Below, piece by piece: positions 49,338 to 57,312 of a DNA stretch of 64,000 bases. The DNA comes from Sinorhizobium meliloti 4H41. Its GTDB lineage: Bacteria; Pseudomonadota; Alphaproteobacteria; Rhizobiales; Rhizobiaceae. A program made the translations under genes and the position numbers. Where the stretch lies: assembly GCF_000375585.1 (NCBI RefSeq), contig NZ_AQWP01000001.1, forward strand, positions 1,130,788-1,194,787. Reading direction: 5' to 3'. A model generated the notes under the pieces. It searched no databases. It had not been told where the DNA came from and saw nothing but the letters and a program-made list of their open reading frames with translations. Every line of letters begins with the position of its first letter. Positions within the stretch are counted from its first letter, which is position 1.

Positions 49338-49625
49338 GTGTCTTCCCACCTATATCCCATTTCACCTACGGACAAGGAATTTATCCGGTCAGTATTGGGC
49401 GAAGCCGGCTACAACGCCGAACTCCTCGTTGATGATCCTCAATCTTTTGAAACGGCCGAATTGCTCGTAACTAAGTTGTTCCTGGCGGGCGAGCACTCCC
49501 GACCGGACCTGGCGGCGAAGCTCGAGTGTCAGTTGGGCAAGGCTGGCAGGTACAGACGGCCTCCCGGGTCGTCGCTGGGGCGGTATGCAATCCAAGGCCT
49601 TCCAAGCGAGCTACAATTTTCATAG
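49338..49625 (+). CDS. small protein, unknown
   Basis: A 95-aa protein from GTG 49338 (AAGG about 8 bases upstream), starting VSSHLYPISPTDKEFIRSVL; an in-frame TTG at 49323 is an alternative. A helix SFETAELLVTKLFLAGEHSR and a basic GRYRRPPGSSLG tail follow. Codon usage looks genic. No family recognised. It is the last likely gene before the attachment site. Confidence 0.5.
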   Translation: MSSHLYPISPTDKEFIRSVLGEAGYNAELLVDDPQSFETAELLVTKLFLAGEHSRPDLAAKLECQLGKAGRYRRPPGSSLGRYAIQGLPSELQFS

Positions 49626-50005
49626 TGCCCCGAGCGATCGCAGGGCCATGCATTCCAAGGAACAGAGTCCATGTCTGACCGTCGCGATATTTAACGTGAT
49701 TGGACTAAGTGACCTCGGTGAATTACCAGTACATTTTTACGGGTATTATATTAAAGTCGTTCATTAAAACATTATTTTAGAAGAGAGCCCGCTCAGGAGC
49801 GGGCTCTACTTTCTATGCATCACCAAACATCCGCAAGCGTGAATCAAGCCGCGAGAGGATGACGCGGCATTTTTCAAACTGACCTAGACCAATCACGGCA
49901 AATGCAAATTTGCGTCAGCGAATCCCGAAATAATTCCCGAACTGACCTTCTGGACATGCCGCAAAGCCTTGTATATCAGGCTTTCCGGCAAACTAGCCCT
50001 CTCTC
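49626..50005. other. non-coding left arm of the attachment region
   Basis: No gene seen. It contains an AT-rich stretch about 49740-49780, a strong inverted repeat at 49784-49807, a palindrome GCAAATTTGC (49905-49914), and two 9-bp direct repeats AACTGACCT at 49877-49885 and 49940-49948. Such repeats and AT-rich spacers are usual arm-type and host-factor sites for a tyrosine integrase near an attachment core. The role is inferred from location next to the tRNA-derived core at 50006. Confidence 0.45.
49784..49807. terminator. strong hairpin, probable bidirectional terminator
   Basis: AGAGCCCGCT (49784-49793), loop CAGG, AGCGGGCTCT (49798-49807) form a perfect 10-bp stem, followed rightward by ACTTTCT and leftward by CTTCTAAAAT. 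It may end transcripts entering from either side just before the attachment core. Confidence 0.6.
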
Positions 50006-50050
50006 CTGGGGGTCAAGGGGTCGTGGGTTCGAATCCCGCCGCTCCGACCA
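50006..50050 (+). other. attachment-site half: 3' part of tRNA-Pro(GGG)
   Basis: The 45 bases read as tRNA positions 32-76: anticodon loop CTGGGGG (anticodon GGG), TCAAG stem, T-arm GTGGG-TTCGAAT-CCCGC, acceptor CGCTCCG, A, CCA. The 31 bases upstream do not pair to complete a tRNA: CTCTC precedes the loop where CTTGA is needed. This is the distal junction of an element that integrated in a tRNA-Pro gene, the full gene being expected left of the window. Which integrase used it cannot be seen here. Confidence 0.85.
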
Positions 50051-50065
50051 TTTTCCGTTTTGGTT

Positions 50066-50188
50066 TCAACGCGATATGATAGGCGCCCTCGCGGAATCCC
50101 GGACCTTGGCTTTCGCCCTGATTCGCTTCCGCTGCATCTTGAGCCCGCTATAGGTGATCGGATACCGGTCGCCCTTCTTCCTCCCCAT
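50066..50188 (-). pseudogene. remnant of a tyrosine-family phage integrase
   Basis: The minus strand reads a 40-aa open stretch starting MGRKKGDRYPITYSGLKMQR, followed by KRIRAKAKVRD. This matches the interior of many rhizobial phage integrases (RYPITYxGLxxxWRRxR.xAGV) just before the RHT catalytic box, which is not preserved. Upstream minus-strand frames hold more weak similarity (LPLPG near 50250) but are shifted. It lies 16 bases outside the tRNA fragment, the normal place for an int gene, so it is evidence of an older element at the same tRNA. Confidence 0.6.
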
Positions 50189-50404
50189 CTCCTTCGAGAC
50201 GGCGCTCGGTTGCGGCGTTGATCGAGCTGCGCCAGCGTTTGCTCAAAGTTGCCCGGAAGTGGCAGCATCCTCGGGGCGAGGGAGGAGATGAGGACGCTGC
50301 CGCTCCGTCCGGAGACGGGCTTTAACGGTCGGCCGCACAGATGGTTCCGACTGGCGCTTTGTGTTTTTGCTTCGGGGAGAGTAAGCCCGCTTGCTCTCAC
50401 TCCG

Positions 50405-50590
50405 TCATCGATGTGACAACCACCTTCTGCCGAGATACTCCAAGGCCTTCAAGCGACTCTGATCGGCTCCGCGGTTCACTCCCACTGACTTCCGCCGCTG
50501 TGCCATCGTTTTCTTTGGAGTGTCAGAATCCTTGTTCTCGTCGCGTGAGACACTTTGCTCCGGCAACGCGTAGTCGTCTTTGTCTTGCAT
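50405..50590 (-). CDS. small hydrophilic protein, unknown
   Basis: A 61-aa protein starting MQDKDDYALPEQSVSRDENK; the middle is highly charged and the end is SVGVNRGADQSRLKALEYLG. AGGA lies 8 bases upstream of ATG 50590. Composition looks like a real small host protein, and the surrounding stretch otherwise lacks genes. Function unknown. Confidence 0.5.
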   Translation of the reverse strand: MQDKDDYALPEQSVSRDENKDSDTPKKTMAQRRKSVGVNRGADQSRLKALEYLGRRWLSHR

Positions 50591-50907
50591 CAATCGATTC
50601 CTAATGCGCTGTAGGGAGCGGGAGCCTCAGAGCTGCGGAGAAGGGACAATCTTTACAGCTCTGAGGTCATCACTCACCCAAGCGGCTGGGGGCCGCTCGA
50701 CGGTGACAACTCCAATTCGGTCTGAAAGGTTTCGCTCGGCGGCGTGGCTAAGACCTTTGCCATCGATAAACCCGACCAAGGTCCGATATGCCGTCGGCGG
50801 GAAGCGCTGGCACGGCTATCGGAACATCGCCCTCGGGCCATGGGGCGAGTGCCATTCCCGGCCTTAAAAAGTGTGAGCCCCGGCCCTGGCAAAACAGGCG
50901 CTTTCCC
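50591..50907. other. non-coding stretch, no gene seen
   Basis: About 317 bases between the small protein at 50405-50590 and the second probable sRNA. Several frames are open on both strands but none has a credible start, ribosome binding site or coding character. It is probably decayed island DNA. Confidence 0.4.
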
Positions 50908-51051
50908 TTGATTCCTGTTCTGCTGAGAGTACAATATGCCTAAGCGACGTTCGAAGCGGTTCCCTTGAATGGAACAGGGCAAATGCGCCCCAGCTAGAAG
51001 ATGACACGTCGCGACCGGAGCTGCAGCAAGTCCCCCGCTGCAGCTCTATTT
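50908..51051 (+). ncRNA. probable small RNA (copy 2)
   Basis: The same layout as 46685-46838: TTGATT (50908-50913), 16-bp spacer, TACAAT (50930-50935), a conserved body (GCGACGTTCGAAGCGGTTCC is identical in both), and a final stem GAGCTGCAGC (51018-51027)/GCTGCAGCTC (51037-51046) with TATTT. The terminator stem is kept and even one pair longer, while its loop is 9 nt instead of about 20. This pattern suggests a functional RNA rather than random decay. No named family. Confidence 0.6.
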
Positions 51052-51302
51052 GTGTCGGGCCATTTTTCGGTTTGGAGGAGCGGGCTGCCGCCGTCGCCTC
51101 GATCATCGTCCGGCCACCAACCCTGCCGATCGTCACCGATTGCGTCCTTCGCCTGCTGATCGTGGCGCTGCATCAACAGCCGTTGCAGCGGCTGGTGCTC
51201 CGTGATGCCGCTTCCGTGGCTGGTCTCGGCGATCGGATGACCCAGGCAAATCTGGGGCCTTCGAAGGCTGTAGCAGGTGACGAGACCCGCCTGAGCGTTC
51301 AT
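50994..51302 (-). pseudogene. degenerate copy of the WWPDDD protein
   Basis: An open frame of about 103 aa contains SGITEHQPLQRLLMQRHDQQ then AIGDDRQGWWPDDDRGDGGS, aligning with residues 25-68 of the 47067-47309 protein. The N-terminus differs, there is no Shine-Dalgarno at ATG 51302, and the C-terminus reads into the probable sRNA. It may be a pseudogene or a diverged paralogue. Confidence 0.5.
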
Positions 51303-51325
51303 CCTTGAATGCTGGAGGCTGCACA

Positions 51326-51604
51326 TTATTTGCCGGGTTTGGCTTTCCCTTTTGCGTTGTTTCCGCCCTTGCCGCCCTTTATGCCATTGGCGCCCTTGCC
51401 GCCCTTTGCAGTATTCCCGCCTCCGTCGCCCTTTCCCAGGTTCGAGCTGCCGCTGCCGGATGCAGCGATTGCATCCGAGGTGAGGCTGGCAGAAAGAAGC
51501 ATCGTCACAGCAGGTGGCGTGACTGCCGCGAATCGGCCGCAAGCTTTTAGAAACTCGCGTCTGTCTTCGTCGCTCTGAGGCAGTTCGGCCCGAGGTTTCT
51601 CCAT
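51326..51604 (-). CDS. Tat-exported glycine/lysine-rich small protein
   Basis: A 92-aa protein starting MEKPRAELPQSDEDRREFLK. DRREFLK is a close match to the twin-arginine consensus, followed by a hydrophobic region (AAVTPPAVTMLLSASL) and an AIAAS cleavage-like site. The mature part is low-complexity Gly/Lys/Asn repeats (GGNTAKGGKGANGIKGGKGG). GGGAGG lies 8 bases before the ATG. Function unknown; a cell-surface or periplasmic structural role is possible. Confidence 0.65.
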   Translation of the reverse strand: MEKPRAELPQSDEDRREFLKACGRFAAVTPPAVTMLLSASLTSDAIAASGSGSSNLGKGDGGGNTAKGGKGANGIKGGKGGNNAKGKAKPGK

Positions 51605-51742
51605 CTCTGTGCCCTCCCGTTGGCGAGGGCTATTTTAAAGACATCTCAAATGTATTGCGATATAGCGATTGATATAGGCTCGCCGCGTTTGAGAATTCAT
51701 CGAAATCTGCTCCCGCGTCGGCAACGGCTCATCTGGCCCCGA

Positions 51743-51791
51743 TCCAATTTCCGTTGTCGAGCATGCACCGCAGGTCCTCCGGTGCGTCGTA
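51743..51791 (-). pseudogene. fragment of the 47449-47775 protein gene
   Basis: The minus strand encodes YDAPEDLRCMLDNGNW, matching MVPEDLQCMLDNEEW near the C-terminus of the intact protein. The rest of the gene is not recognisable here. Together with the copies of the sRNA and WWPDDD gene, in the same order, it shows the flank once held the same unit. Confidence 0.55.
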
Positions 51792-51797
51792 GGACGC

Positions 51798-52019
51798 CTA
51801 GATGCTCCTGTTCGCCACTGAAAGCTCGCATCGCCATTTTTTGACGCTGAGAGCTGGGTGCTGTCCCGACCAGTTGCTGACATACATTGCGGAGCGGAAC
51901 GTGCACTGCATCAACGTTTCCTGGATCTCCAGGTGCAGGCGCTCCTCACGGCATTTTTCGGGCGCCGAAATAAGGCACACCGTTAGTACCAGTGTTACCG
52001 GTCCCATGATTGCCCCCAT
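51798..52019 (-). CDS. small secreted Cys-containing protein
   Basis: About 73 aa from ATG 52019 (an internal ATG 12 bases later has a G-rich tract upstream). A hydrophobic N-terminus (IMGPVTLVLTVCLISAPEKC) looks like a signal peptide; the mature part has CREERLHLEIQETLMQCTFR and ends CELSVANRSI, with three or four cysteines. It looks like an intact small rhizobial secreted protein. Function unknown. Confidence 0.55.
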   Translation of the reverse strand: MGAIMGPVTLVLTVCLISAPEKCREERLHLEIQETLMQCTFRSAMYVSNWSGQHPALSVKKWRCELSVANRSI

Positions 52020-52103
52020 CCAATACAAATAGAATTATAAATGCCTAATAAAGTGCAATGGAATGTACGGAACGTCTGTGGCTAAATCTGGGCTGGTTCG
52101 ATC

Positions 52104-53279
52104 CTATGGCTGCTGTCGGCGCCGCTGCGCTGCCATTCGCCGGTAAACCTCTTCCGTCTCGTCGAGCATGCGTTTCAGTGTAAAACGGTCCCGGCGTGCC
52201 GAAGCCGCGCTGGCAAGGCGCCGAAACATATCCGGGTCGGCCGCCGCTATCATCGCTTTTGCAAGCGGTGAGGCGTCCTCGCTGTTCGGAACGACGTAGC
52301 CGTTCTCTCCGTGATCGACGGCCGTTCTGGCTCCGCCGACGTCGGAAATGATGATCGGCCGGCCGGCGGCGGCGGCTTCGAGCATCACATAGGACATTGC
52401 CTCGTAGCGGCTCGGCATGACGAGGAGATCGAATGCGGGCACCGCCTGAGGGCCCGTAAAGGCCGAGGTCAGATGGATGCGGTTCTGCAAACCGCTTGCG
52501 GCGATCGCGGCGCGGACCTCTTCCTCCAATTCTCCCGATCCGACCATCACAAGGTGACTGTTCCTGATCGCCGACGCGGCCTTGCCGAAGGCATTGATGA
52601 GACGCTCGGGGGCCTTCTGCGCAGAGAGCCGGCCGATGAAGCCGAAAACGAAGGCGTCAGGTGGAATGCCGAAGCTGGCGCGCACCGTCTGCGCCATGCC
52701 GGTCGAGGGGGTCTCGACGCCGTTGACGATGACGGACATGCCCTGTTTCGAAATGCCGATCGACAGCGCATGGGCGAGTTCGTCACCGGAGACGGTGACG
52801 AGATGATCGGTGAAGAAACGGGCGAGAAGCGCCTCGATGGCCCCGTATATCACCCGGCCGCTGCGGCCGAGCGTCGGATCCATCGTCCTGAAGGCATGCG
52901 GCGTGTAGACGCGCGGCACGTGCCTTCCCGGCAGGCGCAGGCGCGTCAGGGCTCCGGCCTTGGAACTGTGCCCGTGAACGACGTCGAACGGCCCGGCAGT
53001 GCGGATGATGCGATTTATGGCGCGAAAGCAGGACCAGTCGGAGGGGGCGGGCGCCCGGCACATGCCGACGGCGTGAATGGCGGGAAGGCCGAGTGCCTGG
53101 AGTTCGCGCACGAAACCGTCTTCGGCCCGAACAGGAGAATAGATCGCTTCGACATGATGACCGCGCGCATGCATGCCGCGGCAGAGATCGAGAAAGTGGC
53201 GTCCGGACCCGCCGCCGCTGGGTTCCAGTACCTCGAGCAGGCGCAGAGGGGCGTCGAGCGGCTTGCTACCCGTGGTCAT
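52104..53279 (-). CDS. GT4-type glycosyltransferase of the polysaccharide locus
   Basis: A 391-aa GT-B protein. N-terminal LRLLEVLEPSGGGSGRHFLD and PFDVVHGHSSKAGALTRLRL, then the C-terminal donor domain with FIGRLSAQKAPERLINAF, LVMPSRYEAMSYVMLEAAAA (E-x7-E) and PIIISDVGGARTAV. It adds a sugar to a lipid-linked polysaccharide repeat on the cytoplasmic side. It ends the minus-strand run 53279-57888 of assembly genes and overlaps the polymerase start by 4 bases. Confidence 0.9.
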   Translation of the reverse strand: MTTGSKPLDAPLRLLEVLEPSGGGSGRHFLDLCRGMHARGHHVEAIYSPVRAEDGFVRELQALGLPAIHAVGMCRAPAPSDWSCFRAINRIIRTAGPFDVVHGHSSKAGALTRLRLPGRHVPRVYTPHAFRTMDPTLGRSGRVIYGAIEALLARFFTDHLVTVSGDELAHALSIGISKQGMSVIVNGVETPSTGMAQTVRASFGIPPDAFVFGFIGRLSAQKAPERLINAFGKAASAIRNSHLVMVGSGELEEEVRAAIAASGLQNRIHLTSAFTGPQAVPAFDLLVMPSRYEAMSYVMLEAAAAGRPIIISDVGGARTAVDHGENGYVVPNSEDASPLAKAMIAAADPDMFRRLASAASARRDRFTLKRMLDETEEVYRRMAAQRRRQQP

Positions 53280-54520
53280 GCGGTCGTTCCGGAACGGATC
53301 TGCCTTTTATGGCGATATTCGAGCGCGGCGCACCCCCAGAGGATGCCGAGAAGCAGATAGAAATGGCGCCAGTGGTCGGTGTCGATCACGTTGCCGATAC
53401 CGACATGGCCGATAAGCGTGATCCAGGCGATCATCATATATGGTTGCCACGGCCTCTGGAGCAGCAGAAACCGAAAGCCGAGCGACAGCGTCCAGAGGAT
53501 GAGCGTGACATAGGCGACGAAGCCGAGCCATCCATAGGATGTCAGGCTCTTCAGAAGCACGTTGTGCTCGTCTTCAGGAAACATGGTGCTGAACACCATG
53601 GGGCCGATGCCGAGCGGCTTTTCCATGGCCATCAGAAAGCCGATCCGGTGCCGGTCGAAACGCCCGAGATGTCCGCCGTCATAATCCTGAACGAGCTGCG
53701 TGCGGCTCGAGAAGAGAGAGGCAACCTGGTCCGACTGCAGGGCGACCACGAGTGCTGCCACCACGAACAGGGCGCCGGAGAGGGTCAGCACGAGAATCCG
53801 GAGGCGGAAGAGACCGCTGCGCTGCTTGAGCAGCATGACGAAGACGAGAGCGACGACGCAGAAGAGGTCGAGAGCCCAGGCCGCCCGCGAGAAGGAGAGG
53901 AACACGCCGAGCGTGAGCACCAGCAGCCCGGCGACTTTCAGGGGCGCCCGGCTGATCGGCTGCGTCAGCAGGCCGTGAAGGAGGTAGAGGGTGGGGGCTA
54001 CGAGAAACGGTCCGAAGACATTCGGGTCCTGAAACGCTCCCTTTGCCCGATCATACAGCGTGAAGTTCGCCGCGCCCGGTATCGCGCCGAAATAGCCGAG
54101 GATGCCGAGGAGGGCGGTGATGACTGCGGCTGCCACCCAGGCGTTGAGGATGAGCGGCAGGCGCCGGTAGCTCTCTTCGATGATGGCCGCAAAAAACACC
54201 GCCGTGAGGCAGAGGAAGCCGGTAACGGCCATATACATCGGACCGGTCCCAAGGTCGGCCATCACCGTCAGCGACAGGATGCCGCCGATCATGAACAGGG
54301 CGAGAAGGACCGTGAGCGGAGCCGTGGCACGGGAGATCCTGAGGCCGAAAAGCGCCCAGAGGCCGATGAGCCCCGCCATGAAGATCTCGTAGGGCGCGGG
54401 CTCGGCGATGACGAACCCGGACAGGAAGACGCCGATCGTCACCAGGCAGGAGCCGACGAGCGAAATCGCGGCAAGCTGCGGGCGAAGGATAGCCGGCCGC
54501 GATGCGGTGACGGCGGTCAA
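53276..54520 (-). CDS. O-antigen ligase/polymerase-type membrane protein (Wzy/WaaL family)
   Basis: A 414-aa protein with about ten transmembrane segments (IGVFLSGFVIAEPAPYEIFM, MAVTGFLCLTAVFFAAIIEE, FLVAPTLYLLHGLLT) and the family's large periplasmic loop containing GPMVFSTMFPEDEHNVLLKS. Short motifs such as SFSRAAW and DEHNVLL fit the Wzy_C/O-antigen_lig family. It would polymerise or ligate the repeat made by the neighbours. It overlaps both flanking genes by 4 bases. Confidence 0.85.
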   Translation of the reverse strand: MTAVTASRPAILRPQLAAISLVGSCLVTIGVFLSGFVIAEPAPYEIFMAGLIGLWALFGLRISRATAPLTVLLALFMIGGILSLTVMADLGTGPMYMAVTGFLCLTAVFFAAIIEESYRRLPLILNAWVAAAVITALLGILGYFGAIPGAANFTLYDRAKGAFQDPNVFGPFLVAPTLYLLHGLLTQPISRAPLKVAGLLVLTLGVFLSFSRAAWALDLFCVVALVFVMLLKQRSGLFRLRILVLTLSGALFVVAALVVALQSDQVASLFSSRTQLVQDYDGGHLGRFDRHRIGFLMAMEKPLGIGPMVFSTMFPEDEHNVLLKSLTSYGWLGFVAYVTLILWTLSLGFRFLLLQRPWQPYMMIAWITLIGHVGIGNVIDTDHWRHFYLLLGILWGCAALEYRHKRQIRSGTTA

Positions 54521-56079
54521 TAGGCGTTTTCCGTGTTCAGCAGCCGAAACGGCGTGAGGATGAGAATCTTCAGGTCGAGCAGCAGCGACCAGTTCTCGAT
54601 ATAGTAGAGGTCGAATGCCGTTCGGAACCGGATCTTTTCGTCGTTGTCGATCTCACCGCGCCAGCCGTTGATCTGAGCCCAGCCGGTCACTCCCGGCTTG
54701 ACGCGGTGGCGGGCAAAATAGCCTTCGACGACATCGGAATAGGTGCGGTCCTTCGTCTGCGCGAGCACGGCGTGGGGACGCGGCCCGACGAGCGAGAGCT
54801 CGCCTTTCAGGACATTGAAGAACTGAGGCAACTCGTCGATCGAAGACTTGCGCAGGAAGCGTCCGACGGGGGTTACGCGAGGGTCGTTCTTGGTTACGGC
54901 GTTGCGCGCGGTCGGGTCGCTCATATGCGTGTACATCGAGCGGAACTTGTAGACCTCTATGGTCTCGTTGTTGAAGCCGTGGCGGTGTTGCTTGAAGATG
55001 ATCGGACCGGGCGAGGTGACCTTCACCGCGACGGCGGCAGCGAGCATGACGGGCCAGAGCAAAGCGAGCGCCACGAGACTGAAAAAGATATCGAAGCAGC
55101 GCTTGGCGACGGAATCCCAGTCTGCGATCGGCTTGTCGAAGATGTCGAGCATCGGGACCTGCCCGACATGCGAATAGCTGCGTGGGCGGAAACGGAGATT
55201 GTTGGCGTGCGCCGCGAGCCGAATGTCGACCGGAAGCACCCACAGCTTTCTGAGGAGTGCGAGGATGCGCTTTTCCGCAGTCAGCGGCAGCGAGATGATC
55301 AGCATGTCGATGCGGGCGAGACGGGCGAATTCGACCAGTTCGTCCACCGTCCCGAGTTTCGGATAGCCGGCAATCACATTCGGGGACCGGCGCTCGTCTC
55401 GATCGTCGAAGATCCCGCAGATGCGGATGTCGTTGTCCGGCTGATGCTCGATCTGCCGGATCAGGTCCTTCGCGGGCTGCCCGCCACCGACGATGACGGC
55501 TCGCCGTTCCATGGTGCCGTTTCTCGACCAGTGACGGATCGAATAGGCGATGAATGCGCGCTCCGCGACGAGGAAAAACCCGCCGGCGAGGAACCATGCG
55601 CCGATCCAGAACCGAGAATAGAGGTGGCCCGATTTCAGAAAGAAGAGGCCAAGCGCAATCACGCCGAACGCAGCCGTCCAGGCACCGAGGACGCGCGGCG
55701 TCATCCTCAGCCAGGCGCGCAGTGCCGGCACCTGGTAGGCGTCGGCGACCTGCATGGCGGCAACGGCGAGCGCCGGCCCCCCGGCGAGGATAAGGAGATA
55801 GACCGGCAGTTGATCCAGCGTCGGCGCGACATATTGTGCATTGATGCCGTAGCCGATGGCAAAAAGTGCGCAGAAGTCGAGAAGCCGGATAAGTCCGGTG
55901 ATCATCGCCGGTGTGTAGGTGTCTGCACGGAACTGAAGGGCGATCTGCTTCGCCAGCGGGTTGAGCCCCGCATTTCCCCCTGTCCCGTTTTTTTGTTCGG
56001 TGGTGGTCTTGCGGATCTCGGCGACCTTCTTGCGAAGCGCTTCGGGGTCGAAGGTCTCTGGCCTGTCAAACTGGTTCAT
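54517..56079 (-). CDS. undecaprenyl-phosphate sugar-1-phosphate transferase (WcaJ/ExoY type)
   Basis: A 520-aa polyisoprenyl-phosphate transferase. Residues about 60-160 are several transmembrane helices (ITGLIRLLDFCALFAIGYGI), about 170-280 a CoA-binding-like domain (RRAVIVGGGQPAKDLIRQIE), and 320-515 the bacterial sugar transferase domain (KRCFDIFFSLVALALLWPVM, VYKFRSMYTH, GRFLRKSSIDELPQFFNVLK, VKPGVTGWAQINGW). It starts repeat-unit synthesis by moving a hexose-1-phosphate to undecaprenyl phosphate. ATG 56079 has GGAAA 7 bases upstream. Length fits the five-domain family. Confidence 0.95.
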   Translation of the reverse strand: MNQFDRPETFDPEALRKKVAEIRKTTTEQKNGTGGNAGLNPLAKQIALQFRADTYTPAMITGLIRLLDFCALFAIGYGINAQYVAPTLDQLPVYLLILAGGPALAVAAMQVADAYQVPALRAWLRMTPRVLGAWTAAFGVIALGLFFLKSGHLYSRFWIGAWFLAGGFFLVAERAFIAYSIRHWSRNGTMERRAVIVGGGQPAKDLIRQIEHQPDNDIRICGIFDDRDERRSPNVIAGYPKLGTVDELVEFARLARIDMLIISLPLTAEKRILALLRKLWVLPVDIRLAAHANNLRFRPRSYSHVGQVPMLDIFDKPIADWDSVAKRCFDIFFSLVALALLWPVMLAAAVAVKVTSPGPIIFKQHRHGFNNETIEVYKFRSMYTHMSDPTARNAVTKNDPRVTPVGRFLRKSSIDELPQFFNVLKGELSLVGPRPHAVLAQTKDRTYSDVVEGYFARHRVKPGVTGWAQINGWRGEIDNDEKIRFRTAFDLYYIENWSLLLDLKILILTPFRLLNTENAY

Positions 56080-56137
56080 GGTCGCTTTCCGGCGCTGAAG
56101 TCCTCCGCCCGGATAGCAGAAAGCCACTAAGAAACGC

Positions 56138-57307
56138 TTACGTTGTACGCAGCCGCCCCTGCGGCACAAGCGATTCCTCGGTGAGGTCTCGATAAAGCTG
56201 CATCACGTGTCTGGTCATCACCGATGCGGCGAAGCGGGATTTGAACTGGTCCGCGTCGGGCATCGTCCGGGCAGCCCAGCCGGCGTCCAGGATGGCGTCT
56301 GCCATGAGACGGGCAAGCGCCCCCGCATCGCCGGGTTGGACGAGCGCCTCGCTATCGGTCCCGAGAACCTCCGGGATGCCGCCGACGCGGGTGGCGATTA
56401 CGGGCTTTCCGGCGGCGAGCGCTTCCAGCAGGATATACGGCATGGATTCCGCGCGGGAGGGAATGACGACCGTGCGGGCCAGAGCGAAAGCCTCGCGCGC
56501 CCTCATTGCCGGCAGCAGCCGGACGCGATCGGCGAGACCCATGCGCAGGGTCATTTCTTCGTATTGCCGCTGCTGCGGGCCATCTCCGACCATCAAGGCG
56601 GAAAGCCTGCGGCCGGCGATCTCTTCGGCTGCGGCAAATCCTTCGATAAAAAGATCGGGACCCTTCAGGTCCCGCATCATGCCGATATAGAGGAAATCGA
56701 CAGCGCCCGGGCCCGTCTCGACCGGTTCGAATTCCGCATCGTCGATGCCGTTATAGATCAGCTCGTTGCGCGCCAGTGGAGGGCCGACCCTGGCGCCGTA
56801 GGTGCGGCGTTCGTATTCACAGACGAAGACGAGGGCGTCGGTCAGGCGTTCCTGCAGGCGCTCGACGCGCAGAATGAGCGAACCAGCCAGGGACCGGCGC
56901 TCGAAGTGAAGGCTGCCCCCATGGGGCGAATAGAGGCGGGCTACGCGATACTTGTTGACCCGCAGGGCTGAACCGACGATGCGCGCCAGCACGCCGCCCT
57001 TGGCGCCGTGGCCGTGCAATACATCCGGTTGCAAACTTCTGATTTCCTTGTAGCCGCGCCAAAGCGCCGCGGCGTCCGATGTCCCGATCGAACGATGGAT
57101 TGGAACACGGATGATGCCGAGCGCCAGATGCGGGCGAACCTCTTCGAAGAGCGCGTCCTCGTGGGCCCCGCCGGTGGTGCTGTCGCAAAGGATTCCGACC
57201 TGATGTCCGGCATCCGCATGCGCTTCGGCAAGGTCGCGCACGTGCCGGAATATGCCGCCGACCGGGGATCTGAAGCAATGAAGAATGCGCAGGGGGCGTT
57301 CGCTCAT
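56138..57307 (-). CDS. GT4-type glycosyltransferase of the polysaccharide locus
   Basis: A 389-aa GT-B protein starting MSERPLRILHCFRSPVGGIF. It has a Gly-rich N-terminal loop, DVLHGHGAKGGVLARIVGSA, and the donor-binding LYIGMMRDLKGPDLFIEGFA, VVIPSRAESMPYILLEALAA (E-x7-E) and PVIATRVGGIPEVL. It resembles the first glycosyltransferase of the same run, suggesting they act in series. Start ATG 57307 is 5 bases from the export lipoprotein's stop at 57313. Confidence 0.9.
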   Translation of the reverse strand: MSERPLRILHCFRSPVGGIFRHVRDLAEAHADAGHQVGILCDSTTGGAHEDALFEEVRPHLALGIIRVPIHRSIGTSDAAALWRGYKEIRSLQPDVLHGHGAKGGVLARIVGSALRVNKYRVARLYSPHGGSLHFERRSLAGSLILRVERLQERLTDALVFVCEYERRTYGARVGPPLARNELIYNGIDDAEFEPVETGPGAVDFLYIGMMRDLKGPDLFIEGFAAAEEIAGRRLSALMVGDGPQQRQYEEMTLRMGLADRVRLLPAMRAREAFALARTVVIPSRAESMPYILLEALAAGKPVIATRVGGIPEVLGTDSEALVQPGDAGALARLMADAILDAGWAARTMPDADQFKSRFAASVMTRHVMQLYRDLTEESLVPQGRLRTT

Positions 57308-57312
57308 GGCGA

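Noticed and set aside
49960-50050. A complete tRNA gene at the attachment site
   Set aside because: The bases upstream of 50006 do not provide the acceptor, D-arm or the 5' anticodon stem.
49993-50400. A minus-strand frame encoding SGGIRTHDPLTPRREG at its end
   Set aside because: This peptide is the well-known spurious translation of a tRNA gene end. The frame overlaps the tRNA-Pro fragment and the integrase remnant in another frame.
50580-50867. A 95-codon plus-strand frame between the small protein and the second sRNA
   Set aside because: No ribosome binding site, no recognisable domain, and Arg/Ser-rich composition typical of a chance frame.
53093-54523. A 476-codon plus-strand frame opposite the polymerase/ligase gene
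   Set aside because: It is charged low-complexity sequence (EEETAALLEQHDEDES-like) with no domain; the minus strand encodes an integral membrane protein.
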